From Promethearchaeota archaeon (GTDB lineage: Archaea; Asgardarchaeota; Lokiarchaeia; Sigyniarchaeales; SOKP01): DNA of 7,729 nucleotides. Below the pieces are notes generated by a model. That model was not told the DNA's origin. It worked only from the letters and a program-made list of their open reading frames with translations, and did no database searches. A program made the translations under genes and the position numbers. The stretch covers positions 1 through 7,729 of the forward strand of contig JAGXNU010000095.1 of the NCBI GenBank assembly GCA_019894815.1, read 5' to 3'. Below are positions 1-7,015 of the stretch, one piece after another. Position 1 is the first letter of the stretch, and the number at the start of each line of letters is the position of its first letter.

Positions 1-24
1 AAATATATTAGTGTATTAAATAAT

Positions 25-41
25 AAAGTATTATATAAATT
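25..41 (+). promoter_or_regulatory. Candidate archaeal TATA box/BRE for the membrane-protein gene
   Basis: A TATA-like stretch TTATATAAAT lies at 31-40, preceded by the purine-rich AATAAAG at 22-28, which could act as a BRE. The TATA centre is about 29 bases before the ATG at 65, so transcription starting the usual ~25 bases downstream would give an almost leaderless mRNA. This fits the lack of any Shine-Dalgarno-like sequence before that ATG. In such AT-rich DNA TATA-like strings are common, so the spacing is the main support. Confidence 0.4.
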
Positions 42-64
42 AAAAAGAATTTCAAGATTTCAAC

Positions 65-865
65 ATGTCTTCTAATCTATTTGCGTATAAATTCAAAAAT
101 GACCAATGGCATAATGCTGATGATATCAATGAAAGTGATATTGTTGTTATCGTAGATTCATCTAGAAATTTAATTTGGTATTTGGAAGGGAGGAATAGTT
201 CTGCTAGAAAACGTAATAAGGCAAGAGGATTATTAGGAGATCTTAAAAAAAAGCATGCAACATACAAAATCAAAAAAATAACGAGTAATACTCCTAGAGA
301 TATAATACGAGAACTTCAGATTTTAAAAGAACAATTTTTTGCATCAACAATTAAGCAGCTAAATGTCGATATATCAAAAGTATCCAGGGCATATTTCTAT
401 CTAAATGCATTTGGTAATCTCTTTATCATCGTATCTCTTACTATAATTATTCTCTTAATAGAAGGGACTGGAACTCAAATTCATGAGAATTTTATGCATT
501 TTTCAATTAGGTTGGTTGATTTTGAAATGGTATTCTTCTTTATATCATTACTTTCATTGATTTCGTTTTTATTATTCTTATTTGCGGGTTTAATCGTTTT
601 AATTCTCAAACAAAAAATTGTTGCAACCTATAATATATTTGGGAGCATTCTCATTTTCATTGCATTTTATATGATTAGTACATGGACCAATATTCTTTAT
701 TTCGAAATTGATTATAAAACTATTTTAATCAGAATAGATGTCTTCACTTTATTTGTATTTAGCCTTGCTATTCTATACATAATAGGTCTTTTTATCGGTT
801 TTATAATGAGTATTCTTGGATTCAAAAAAGTTGAGAATGTTATTAAAGAAGAAGACTATATATAA
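65..865 (+). CDS. Gelsolin-like domain fused to four transmembrane helices
   Basis: A 266-residue protein with a soluble N-terminus and a membrane C-terminus. Residues 25-92 resemble a gelsolin-like repeat: a hydrophobic strand ending in Asp (D25 to D31), a second strand (NLIWYLEG, 35-42), then a basic helix with conserved-looking R/A positions (SSARKRNKAR, 45-54) and a last strand-helix unit. Hydrophobic stretches at about 112-132, 155-181, 190-212 and 226-252 look like four membrane helices; the tail is short and charged (KEEDYI). No signal peptide is visible. Gelsolin domains bind actin, and Asgard archaea encode actin and gelsolin homologues, so a membrane-linked cytoskeletal role is possible but is inference from fold resemblance only. 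The gene starts just after a TATA-like box and ends 17 bases before the lipid synthase gene, so the two may be cotranscribed. The domain could instead be an unrelated small alpha/beta domain. Confidence 0.6.
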   Translation: MSSNLFAYKFKNDQWHNADDINESDIVVIVDSSRNLIWYLEGRNSSARKRNKARGLLGDLKKKHATYKIKKITSNTPRDIIRELQILKEQFFASTIKQLNVDISKVSRAYFYLNAFGNLFIIVSLTIIILLIEGTGTQIHENFMHFSIRLVDFEMVFFFISLLSLISFLLFLFAGLIVLILKQKIVATYNIFGSILIFIAFYMISTWTNILYFEIDYKTILIRIDVFTLFVFSLAILYIIGLFIGFIMSILGFKKVENVIKEEDYI

Positions 866-882
866 GAAGAGTTTATGTTATT

Positions 883-1503
883 ATGGCTTCAAAATTCCGT
901 TTGCGAAGGCTTTTTAAACCAATTGTCAACCTTTTGGCTCGAGCTTTAAGTAAAATTGGATTATCTGCGAATGGAGCGACTATTACGATGTTGATATGTT
1001 CAATTATCAGTTTTTTATTCCTAGTGTTTTTTTCCAATTATGTGTTTTTTTCAATTTTTGTCTTTTTAACGGGTATTTTTGATGGAATTGATGGTGCAAT
1101 AGCACGATTAAGGAATAAGACTTCTCAATTTGGAGGGATATTTGATTCAACAATGGATAGGTTAAGTGAATTTTTTATATTCCTTGCTCTTCTAATAAAT
1201 CGTTGGGATGAAAATCTATGGAATATTATCGATATGAAATTGATAATTACTCTTTCTTACTTGACTTCAATAATGATTAGTTACTCAAGAGCCAGAGCCC
1301 AAATCTTATACGATGGTGACTTTGATATAGGACTCATGGCAAGATCTGAAAGAATGTTCTATATTTTCGTCACTACATTAATCTCATTTTATTTTGGCTT
1401 TTTTAATGAATATCTCCTGTTATTCTTATTGTTAGTTATCGCAACAGCAATATTTAGATTTTTAAAAATTCATTCTATAATATTAAACTCAGAAAAGAAC
1501 TAG
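883..1503 (+). CDS. CDP-alcohol phosphatidyltransferase, probable archaetidylinositol-phosphate synthase
   Basis: An integral membrane enzyme that transfers an alcohol phosphate to a CDP-activated lipid (CDP-archaeol in archaea), releasing CMP. The family signature is complete: D67-G-I-D70-G71-x2-A74-R75, eight residues, G84-x3-D88-x3-D92. The four Asp residues bind the metal and nucleotide. The block SYSRARAQ (133-140) and the later ARSER (153-157) resemble the archaetidylinositol-phosphate synthase/PgsA-like branch, whose acceptor is inositol 1-phosphate; this specificity is inferred. Hydrophobic segments at about 33-64, 94-105, 119-134, 158-178 and 178-192 fit the usual six-helix fold, and 206 residues is a normal length. 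The ATG at 883 is 17 bases after the upstream stop, with GAAGAG at 866-871 as a possible weak ribosome-binding site. The gene is convergent with ribK, 9 bases apart. Confidence 0.85.
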   Translation: MASKFRLRRLFKPIVNLLARALSKIGLSANGATITMLICSIISFLFLVFFSNYVFFSIFVFLTGIFDGIDGAIARLRNKTSQFGGIFDSTMDRLSEFFIFLALLINRWDENLWNIIDMKLIITLSYLTSIMISYSRARAQILYDGDFDIGLMARSERMFYIFVTTLISFYFGFFNEYLLLFLLLVIATAIFRFLKIHSIILNSEKN

Positions 1504-1512
1504 GAATAGATA

Positions 1513-2217
1513 TCATTTTTTATTGAATTCGATAATTAGTTTATCACCATTTTTCAAGTTAAATAAATCTCTTAAATATGGTTTTGCTAAAATTTCAATG
1601 ATATTCTTGTCATGATGAGTTCTCTGTATGTCTAATATTGCTGCTTTTCTCCGCAGAGTTCTATCATCTAATCGTGATATGAACACATCATAACATTTTA
1701 CTGGACCATATTCTCTATTGTGATCTTGAAATCCTTCAATAATTACAGGAGCTACACTATCTAATTTTTCTCTTAAAATTGAGATCCCAGTATCACTCAA
1801 TTCCAGATTTAAAGTACCTTTGAATGGTTCAAATCCCAATTTAGTTTTAAATTGATCATAATAACCTTTGATCGATACATAATAACCACCTTCATGCAAT
1901 CCTTCACGAACTACACCAACAACTAAGATTGATTCAAGTAGGCTTTTCAGGTTTTTATACATATTCAGCATCACAGTGGATCCTATTTTAGTGATTGAAA
2001 TTCTCTGAGATTTTCCATCACCTTTCCTTTCTATCCATTTTAGTGCTTCCAAATCATTAATTCTCCGATTTCCCGTCTGTTGACTTAATTTAAGTAATTC
2101 TCCAAATTGCAAGCTACTTATCTGAATTGAATTTTTGTGTTTTGTTAGTTGACATAGCTTTAATAAAGCAAACCAATTAGCATAATTATCAGGGGAAATT
2201 TCTTCATTACTTTCCAT
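1513..2217 (-). CDS. ribK: CTP-dependent riboflavin kinase with N-terminal winged helix (RibK/RbkR)
   Basis: Phosphorylates riboflavin to FMN using CTP (EC 2.7.1.161), a cytosolic archaeal enzyme unrelated to bacterial RibF. The kinase domain covers about residues 97-232. It has the family blocks GGYYVSIKGYYDQF (110-123), LGFEPFKGTLNL (127-138, with GTLN in the nucleotide site), a central EYGPVKCY (169-176), RTHH (199-202) and a C-terminal LRDLFNLKNGD (215-225). Residues about 10-90 form a winged helix-turn-helix: helices, a recognition-helix segment around LKLSQQTGNRRINDLEALKW, and a wing near 63-76. Proteins of this two-domain form (RbkR) are known in some archaea to combine kinase activity with riboflavin-responsive transcription control, so a regulatory role here is reasonable but unproven. 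It follows ribL by 6 bases and is surely cotranscribed with it. Its 234 residues match the two-domain family, and no truncation is seen. Confidence 0.93.
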   Translation of the reverse strand: MESNEEISPDNYANWFALLKLCQLTKHKNSIQISSLQFGELLKLSQQTGNRRINDLEALKWIERKGDGKSQRISITKIGSTVMLNMYKNLKSLLESILVVGVVREGLHEGGYYVSIKGYYDQFKTKLGFEPFKGTLNLELSDTGISILREKLDSVAPVIIEGFQDHNREYGPVKCYDVFISRLDDRTLRRKAAILDIQRTHHDKNIIEILAKPYLRDLFNLKNGDKLIIEFNKK

Positions 2218-2223
2218 AATTAT

Positions 2224-2679
2224 TCAGAGCTTTTTATTTCGAAATCTTTCTAATATTTTTTGCTTAATTAGTCTTGAAGAATTTAATTCACAATAATTGT
2301 AATATGACTGAAGACGTTGAATTTTGATATGTTCTAAACCATGATCTTTTAATCCCTTTTTTAAGGTAGCTATATCATATTTCTGATTGGGACCTAACAA
2401 TATGATATCTGGATAAATTTCTTCAACTGTTTTAAGAGTATCGTTATCACTTCGACCAAGTCTAGCAGCTTTTACATTTTTTATTCTTTTAATAACTTCC
2501 AATCGTTGCTGTTCAGGAACAATTGGAGCTTCACCCGAATATAGTTCACGGTTTTTATCTGTTGATACAATAACGAAAACATCTCCCAATTTAGCGGCTT
2601 CATTGATTAAAAAAAGATGTCCGGGATGGATTAAATCAAATGTTCCAGCAATTAATACCTTTTTATTCATAAATTCCAT
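2224..2679 (-). CDS. ribL: Archaeal FAD synthetase (FMN adenylyltransferase) RibL
   Basis: Transfers AMP from ATP to FMN, giving FAD and pyrophosphate, the step after riboflavin kinase. The protein is a cytidylyltransferase-like nucleotidyltransferase of 151 residues, typical of RibL. It opens with GTFDLIHPGH (12-21), which contains the HxGH catalytic motif (H18, H21). Further family features are the ISTDKN turn (38-43), PEQQR (55-59), PDIILLGPNQ (90-99) and the late SSRLIK (134-139), matching the class's (S/T)SxxIK nucleotide motif. Glycerol-3-phosphate cytidylyltransferase has the same fold, but the adjacent ribK strongly supports FAD synthetase. Met1 is used as the start; Met4 is an equally good alternative, and no clear ribosome-binding site decides between them. 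The gene lies 52 bases downstream of translin, and a palindrome occupies part of that gap. Confidence 0.9.
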   Translation of the reverse strand: MEFMNKKVLIAGTFDLIHPGHLFLINEAAKLGDVFVIVSTDKNRELYSGEAPIVPEQQRLEVIKRIKNVKAARLGRSDNDTLKTVEEIYPDIILLGPNQKYDIATLKKGLKDHGLEHIKIQRLQSYYNYCELNSSRLIKQKILERFRNKKL

Positions 2680-2711
2680 CTTAAAGTCTTAACTATTAAT
2701 CTGTATCTCCA

Positions 2712-2728
2712 ATCAAAGTAATTTTGAT
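2712..2728. promoter_or_regulatory. 17-bp inverted repeat, candidate operator upstream of ribL-ribK
   Basis: The sequence holds a perfect 6-base inverted repeat, ATCAAA then 5 bases then TTTGAT, in the 52-base gap between the translin stop and the ribL start. It ends 33 bases upstream of the ribL ATG. As RNA on the minus strand it could form a small hairpin, but no U run follows it, so it is a poor terminator. A DNA operator is more plausible, with the winged-helix RibK as the obvious candidate regulator. Half-sites of six AT-rich bases can arise by chance at this base composition. Confidence 0.35.
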
Positions 2729-2731
2729 CTT

Positions 2732-3355
2732 CTATTTTTTGAATTCGACATTCTTTTCTATACATGCTTTTAAATTATTCATTTGGAGCGTTATTGATAT
2801 GTCTCCTCGTGTTTTTTCTATTATTCCTCTCGCTTTATCTGTTTTTTGCCTTAAATCTTGTGTTAACCCAGAAGGATAATCAACTGAAAAGAGATCCGAA
2901 TAAATTTCATCCATAGTTTCCAAAATTCTTGTTAAATCTTGTATATTTGAACTGCGGATATTATCTAATACAAATCTCCTGAGCTCTCCAATTACATCAG
3001 CTAATCCTAATGCGTAATTAAGAGGATTAATTTTTAATTCACTAGGGGAGGGAAGATCTTTGTTATTAATAATTGTATATAATGAAATTGCTTCAGCATA
3101 TTCTTGTTCTGGCACTTTTAGATATTTGGAAAAAACTCCAATATTTTTAGCTGTTAGCTGTTGTAAGTTTGCCAAATTAATTTGAATTTTATTAATTTTA
3201 TCTTGATAGAGATTAACTTCATTTCTATGAATATTTTTTATTGCAACACTGCAATCTCGAATAATTTGACGGGATTTTTTGAGAATTTCTTCCCTACCAT
3301 TATCTAGTTTATCTAAATTTTCTATTAATTCAGAGAAAATTACTTTAAGATTCAT
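2732..3355 (-). CDS. Archaeal translin/TRAX-family protein
   Basis: An all-helical nucleic-acid-binding protein. Eukaryotic translin with TRAX forms the C3PO endoribonuclease, and archaeal members are single-gene homologues that assemble into oligomers. Diagnostic blocks are RDCSVAIKNIHR (33-44), QEYAEA (84-89), YALGLADVIGELRR (114-127) and the C-terminal stretch 159-185 with DYP, LRQKTDKAR and EKTRGD. E85 and E88 match the spacing of the paired glutamates of the TRAX active site, and the LADxxGE block adds D120 and E124, so ribonuclease activity is plausible; this rests on family knowledge. The 207-residue length is normal. The substrate in this organism cannot be told; RNA or tRNA fragments are the usual expectation. 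The gene leads the leftward translin-ribL-ribK cluster and diverges from thrS across a 117-base AT-rich gap. Confidence 0.85.
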   Translation of the reverse strand: MNLKVIFSELIENLDKLDNGREEILKKSRQIIRDCSVAIKNIHRNEVNLYQDKINKIQINLANLQQLTAKNIGVFSKYLKVPEQEYAEAISLYTIINNKDLPSPSELKINPLNYALGLADVIGELRRFVLDNIRSSNIQDLTRILETMDEIYSDLFSVDYPSGLTQDLRQKTDKARGIIEKTRGDISITLQMNNLKACIEKNVEFKK

Positions 3356-3427
3356 GTGAATAGATAAATATTTTAGTTATAATTAATTTGAAAGTTAATT
3401 GTAGGTAATTATCAAAAGTATTTAGAA

Positions 3428-3441
3428 TTTTTTATAACTAA
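3428..3441 (+). promoter_or_regulatory. Candidate TATA box for thrS
   Basis: In the divergent translin/thrS region (3356-3472) the stretch TTTTTTATAACTAA lies about 38 bases before the thrS ATG. This would place the transcript start near 3460 with a leader of about 13 bases. The purine-rich AAGAAGAGAGAC (3457-3468) sits just before the ATG and could weakly help ribosome binding. Several other AT-rich strings occur in this gap, on both strands, and the translin promoter cannot be singled out. Confidence 0.3.
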
Positions 3442-3472
3442 ATGGTAAGAGAAGCAAAGAAGAGAGACAATC

Positions 3473-5533
3473 ATGAAAATTTTATTAATTCACTCCGAGG
3501 GTGTAGAAGTTGTTAAGAATAAACAAGCTACCAGCAATCCACAGGATTTCCCCGAAAAAGTCATAAAGATGGATGGTTTAGTTCTTGTTGCATACGTATC
3601 TGTAGAAGACCAAGACACTTATGATACAGACATGATTGCTAAACAAGGTGCTCAAGTAATTGAAGATGCAATTTTGCAGATTTCTGGGTTTCCAGAAAAG
3701 ATAAGGCAAGAAAATGAAGAAGTAAGGGCACATAATAAGAAAATAGAATCAAAAACGATTAAAGGGAATCTAAGGAATTTAAAAGAATTAATTAAAGACC
3801 CTGAAATGTACAGAGTTGATAAAATTTTAGTTTATCCTTGGGCTCATCTTTCTAAATTCCTAAGTAATGAAGCCAATGCGATGGAAGTATGTCCTAAAAT
3901 TGCTCAAATTCTAAAAGATAGAGGTATTGAGGCAGGTTTTTCTCCCTTTGGATGGTATAAATCTTTCAAAATAAATTGTATCGGACATGAAATTGCTGAA
4001 ATGTATAGAGATGTAAAATTATATATTCAACCAGAAGAACACATAACAAACGCAGAATTTAAAATATTATTCCCTTCAGGTGAGGAGGAAAACATAGAGT
4101 TCGATGATAATAAAAATATAAAACCTTTAGAAAATATAAAAGATGAAGATTTCTTCCTATTCATCAAATCTGAGCTCGGGTCAAAGAGAGAGGATAAATC
4201 AGTAGAACCTGTTCATATAAGTGTTATGAAAGATTTTGAATTAGTCGATTTCGATCCTAACAGTGATAAAGGTATTTTTCGGTGGTATACAAAAGGAATG
4301 ATAATGAAAAATCTTATTAAAAATTTTATCGAAGACCGATTAATTGATTATGGAGCTTTACTTATCGATACGCCGATAATGTATACGGTTAAAAATAAGA
4401 AACTAACTGCTCAAACCGCTCGCTTTCCAGCACGAACTTATTGGGTAGAATCTGGGAGGGATAGATTTTTGTTAAGATTTGCATCTGATTTTCTACTCTT
4501 TGATATGGTAAGTAAAATGAATCTCAAATCACACTATTTTCCCTTGAGATTATATGAGTTCGAACAATATGATTTTAGGAGAGAAATGGAAGGGGAATTA
4601 AGTGGATTGAGAAGGCTTAGAGGATTTACCATGCCTGATTTGCATACTTTATGTAAAGATTTAAATCTAGCAGTTGAGGAATTCATCAAACAGTATAAAT
4701 TAATCAGAGATTTAGAAAGTGATTTAGGAATTGAATCAAATGTAGTTTTTAGAACGACTAAAGAATTTTATAAAGATAATAAGGAATGGATTGTAAAACT
4801 TTTAAAATCTGAAAATAAGTCAGCTCTTTTAGAATTATGGGAAGATAGATACTATTATTTTGTCTTGAAATTTGAAAGAACTGTTTTATCAGCACAAAAT
4901 AGAACAGCAACATTAGCTACTAATCAAATTGATGTAGAAAGTTCCTTAGAATACATGGTTGATAATGAGGGAGTAAAACGTCAGAAATATGATATCAAGT
5001 TTACGGATGACGATGGAAAACAAAAATATCCTATTATTCTCCATAATTCACCAACTGGAGGAGTAGAACGTATCCTTTGGGGTTTAATTGAATCGGCAAT
5101 AAAAAATAAAGATAAAATCGTACCAGGATTTAGAACGTGGTTATCTCCCATTCAAGTACGCATCATAACTATTAGTGATGAACAAACGCAATATGCTGAA
5201 AAATTATTAGATATCATTAGTAAGGAATCATATAGAGCTGATTTTGACGATCGTAACGAAACTATAGGTAAAAAGATCAGACAAGCGGAAGTTGAGTGGA
5301 TTCCATATGTTATTATAATTGGTAAAAAAGAACAAGAAAATCAAGAGATTTCTGTAAGAAAGAGATTAATAGGAAAACCATTCGGTCCCAAAAAAGCTAC
5401 TGTCGAACAGTTCAAGAACTGGAAATTAAGCCAGTTACTAGAAATGCTAGAAAATGACTCGAAAAGCTTTCCTAAATATAAATTACCGAAACCGCTACGG
5501 AAATTTTCAACAAAAGTATATTTTAGAAAATAA
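3473..5533 (+). CDS. thrS: Threonyl-tRNA synthetase, archaeal type with editing domain
   Basis: Charges tRNA-Thr with threonine and removes mischarged serine. Residues 1-190 form the archaeal editing domain, related to D-aminoacyl-tRNA deacylase: MKILLIHSEG at the start, YPWAHLS (121-127), PFGWYKSF (158-165) and GHEIAE (171-176). K17, H125, Y162 and E176 correspond, by recalled alignment, to the Pyrococcus editing-pocket residues. The class II core follows at about 265-550, with motif 2 from FRRE (368-371) through GELSGLRRLRGFTMPDLH and motif 3 SPTGGVER (526-533). The anticodon-binding domain is about 552-660. Of the three zinc ligands of other ThrRSs, H391 and H524 are present, but the Cys position appears to be D339. 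A 40-residue charged insertion (about 72-113) splits the editing domain relative to Pyrococcus, which partly explains the 686-residue length against roughly 610-650. The start is fixed by the conserved N-terminus. Confidence 0.96.
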   Translation: MKILLIHSEGVEVVKNKQATSNPQDFPEKVIKMDGLVLVAYVSVEDQDTYDTDMIAKQGAQVIEDAILQISGFPEKIRQENEEVRAHNKKIESKTIKGNLRNLKELIKDPEMYRVDKILVYPWAHLSKFLSNEANAMEVCPKIAQILKDRGIEAGFSPFGWYKSFKINCIGHEIAEMYRDVKLYIQPEEHITNAEFKILFPSGEEENIEFDDNKNIKPLENIKDEDFFLFIKSELGSKREDKSVEPVHISVMKDFELVDFDPNSDKGIFRWYTKGMIMKNLIKNFIEDRLIDYGALLIDTPIMYTVKNKKLTAQTARFPARTYWVESGRDRFLLRFASDFLLFDMVSKMNLKSHYFPLRLYEFEQYDFRREMEGELSGLRRLRGFTMPDLHTLCKDLNLAVEEFIKQYKLIRDLESDLGIESNVVFRTTKEFYKDNKEWIVKLLKSENKSALLELWEDRYYYFVLKFERTVLSAQNRTATLATNQIDVESSLEYMVDNEGVKRQKYDIKFTDDDGKQKYPIILHNSPTGGVERILWGLIESAIKNKDKIVPGFRTWLSPIQVRIITISDEQTQYAEKLLDIISKESYRADFDDRNETIGKKIRQAEVEWIPYVIIIGKKEQENQEISVRKRLIGKPFGPKKATVEQFKNWKLSQLLEMLENDSKSFPKYKLPKPLRKFSTKVYFRK

Positions 5534-5597
5534 GAGAATATATGAATAAATTTGGTTGCGTTTTATTAAGCAATTCAGGAATTTGTGAAGAAATAAA

Positions 5598-6263
5598 ATG
5601 GAAAAGGATGAAAAACTAACAACAAGTATTAAGAAATATTGTAAAAAACTAGGTGTTGATGTTGTTGGTTTTGCCGATCCAAAATTTTTTGACCGATTTC
5701 CCGAATATAATAGGCCTCAAGCTTATCTAAAAGGTTGTAAAACGGTTATTGTCGTTGGGTTTCATTTATATGATTTAACACTCGATGCTTGGTCAAAACC
5801 AATCCTTGGAGAGGACAAGAGTTACCAGTTTGCCGATTCGATTATAGAAAACTTTTGTAATAAAATTATCTCGTTTCTGAAAAAAAGAGGGCATGTTTCA
5901 GCGATAATAACATATTCTCCCGGTTTGTTTTTAAAAGATGCGTCAGCCTTAGCTGGAATCGGCCCAATCGGAAAAAATAATTTGTTGATAACTCCAACTT
6001 ATGGCTCTCAAGTGAGATTAAGGGCAATAGTTACAACTGCTCCATTAGTTTGTGGAAAACCTATTTTAGAAAGTGAATATTGTAAAAGTTGTAATAAATG
6101 CATAGAAGCATGTCCATCAAGTGCGTTTGTTGATGGTAAATACATGAAACATATTTGTTATAATTACTCAACATCTAATAAGAAAAAACTTTCGGATCAT
6201 ACCGTAATATGGTGTAATGCATGTATCGAAGCTTGTCCCGTAGGAAAAAATAATGATAAGTGA
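5598..6263 (+). CDS. Short QueG-like double [4Fe-4S] cluster protein
   Basis: A 221-residue soluble iron-sulfur protein of the epoxyqueuosine reductase-related family (COG1600-like). The N-terminal part includes CKTVIVVGFHLY (47-58), followed by the family block LKDASALAGIGPIGKNNLLI (112-131) and VRLRAIVTTAPL (139-150). The C-terminal ferredoxin-like part has C162-x2-C165-x2-C168-x3-C172-P, then C187, then C206-x2-C209-x3-C213-P, enough cysteines for two [4Fe-4S] clusters. True QueG is about 350-380 residues, acts on tRNA with cobalamin, and carries a catalytic Asp shortly before the AGLG block; by my alignment that position is Tyr106 here, and the QueG C-terminal domain is missing. It is probably not epoxyqueuosine reductase, and its substrate is unknown. 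It lies 64 bases after thrS on the same strand and may be cotranscribed. A terminator-like hairpin follows. Confidence 0.75.
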   Translation: MEKDEKLTTSIKKYCKKLGVDVVGFADPKFFDRFPEYNRPQAYLKGCKTVIVVGFHLYDLTLDAWSKPILGEDKSYQFADSIIENFCNKIISFLKKRGHVSAIITYSPGLFLKDASALAGIGPIGKNNLLITPTYGSQVRLRAIVTTAPLVCGKPILESEYCKSCNKCIEACPSSAFVDGKYMKHICYNYSTSNKKKLSDHTVIWCNACIEACPVGKNNDK

Positions 6264-6272
6264 TTCTAATTT

Positions 6273-6303
6273 AATCTAAAAATTAATTTCAGATTTTATT
6301 TTA
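6273..6303 (+). terminator. Hairpin plus T-rich tract after the iron-sulfur gene
   Basis: AATCT (6273-6277) pairs with AGATT (6291-6295). Past one A-C mismatch, AAA pairs with TTT to close a 5-base loop. The T-rich TTATTTTA follows at about 6296-6303. The hairpin begins 10 bases after the stop codon. Archaeal termination depends mainly on the T-rich tract, so that tract may be the working part. The rest of the gap to the HAD gene (6304-6381) is AT-rich, and no clear promoter element could be singled out. Confidence 0.4.
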
Positions 6304-6381
6304 TGTACTATAAAGATTAAAGATTATATTTTAATTACATATTCGATTACTATTTTTATCAATTTAGGTATATTTCAGAAA

Positions 6382-7005
6382 ATGACAATTAAATGCATTA
6401 TTTTCGATTTAGGGGATGTTATCTTTGATTTGGACTTTAGTCAATTCTTTAATGAGGTAATCACACCATCCCCATTGAATAAACCTAAAACGCCTATCAT
6501 GCTGGAATTTTTTCGTCAATCTGATACATATCATCAAGGAAAAATAAGTGATAAAGAATTTTACACTCAAGCTTGTGATCTGCTACGAGTGTGTGATCTA
6601 AATCAAAAAGAGTTTTATGATGCTTTTAACAGTATAATTTCAGATATAAATAAGGAAATGGTTGAGTTGGTTAAGAATATCAAAAAAAATAATAAACTCA
6701 TGATTATCTGCTTGTCAAATATCAATTCTAGCCATTGGAAATATATAAAGAAAAAAAAGTGGGAAATATGGGATTTATTTGATGAATTCATCTTATCTCA
6801 TGAAGTTCACTTAACCAAACCGGATAGCAAGATATTTGAAATAGCAATTAAAAAAGCGGGATGCGCCCCTGAAGAGATTGTATTTATAGATGACGGTTTT
6901 AATAATATCAGAGCTGCCTTAGAATTAGGGATAAAGGGAATTCGTTTTGTAGATATTGATGAACTAACTAAATCTCTAAAAGAACTAAATATTAATATAA
7001 TATAG
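6382..7005 (+). CDS. HAD-superfamily phosphatase, YihX-like
   Basis: A cytosolic phosphohydrolase of 207 residues with all four HAD motifs. Motif I is FDLGDVIFDLD (8-18) with nucleophile D9; the usual second Asp is G11, as in YihX and related HAD-IA members. Motif II is CLSN (110-113, S112). Motif III is K146 in LTKPDSKIFE. Motif IV is FIDD (168-171) followed by NNIRAALELGI. The cap between residues 18 and 100 is helical and includes the YHQGKISDKEF region, which resembles E. coli YihX, an alpha-glucose-1-phosphate phosphatase. The resemblance supports a small sugar- or nucleotide-phosphate substrate, but the substrate cannot be assigned from sequence. AGGT at 6366-6369 lies 12 bases before the ATG, rather far for a ribosome-binding site. 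The gene converges on the GTPase gene, with 10 bases between stop codons. Confidence 0.88.
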   Translation: MTIKCIIFDLGDVIFDLDFSQFFNEVITPSPLNKPKTPIMLEFFRQSDTYHQGKISDKEFYTQACDLLRVCDLNQKEFYDAFNSIISDINKEMVELVKNIKKNNKLMIICLSNINSSHWKYIKKKKWEIWDLFDEFILSHEVHLTKPDSKIFEIAIKKAGCAPEEIVFIDDGFNNIRAALELGIKGIRFVDIDELTKSLKELNINII

Positions 7006-7015
7006 ATTAAACATC

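Noticed and set aside
52..273. Minus-strand open frame of 73 codons
   Set aside because: It lies antisense to the start of the membrane-protein gene, whose frame has far better domain structure, and it shows no recognisable motif.
3381..3400. Inverted repeat AATTAA-N8-TTAATT in the translin/thrS gap
   Set aside because: The arms are pure AT and expected by chance in this composition; neither position nor sequence ties it to a regulator.
5542..5619. 25-residue open frame (MNKFGCVLLSNSGICEE...) starting 8 bases after the thrS stop and overlapping the next gene's start
   Set aside because: It is too short, matches nothing I know, and the following iron-sulfur protein already has a complete family N-terminus, so no frameshift needs explaining. 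A small leader peptide cannot be excluded.
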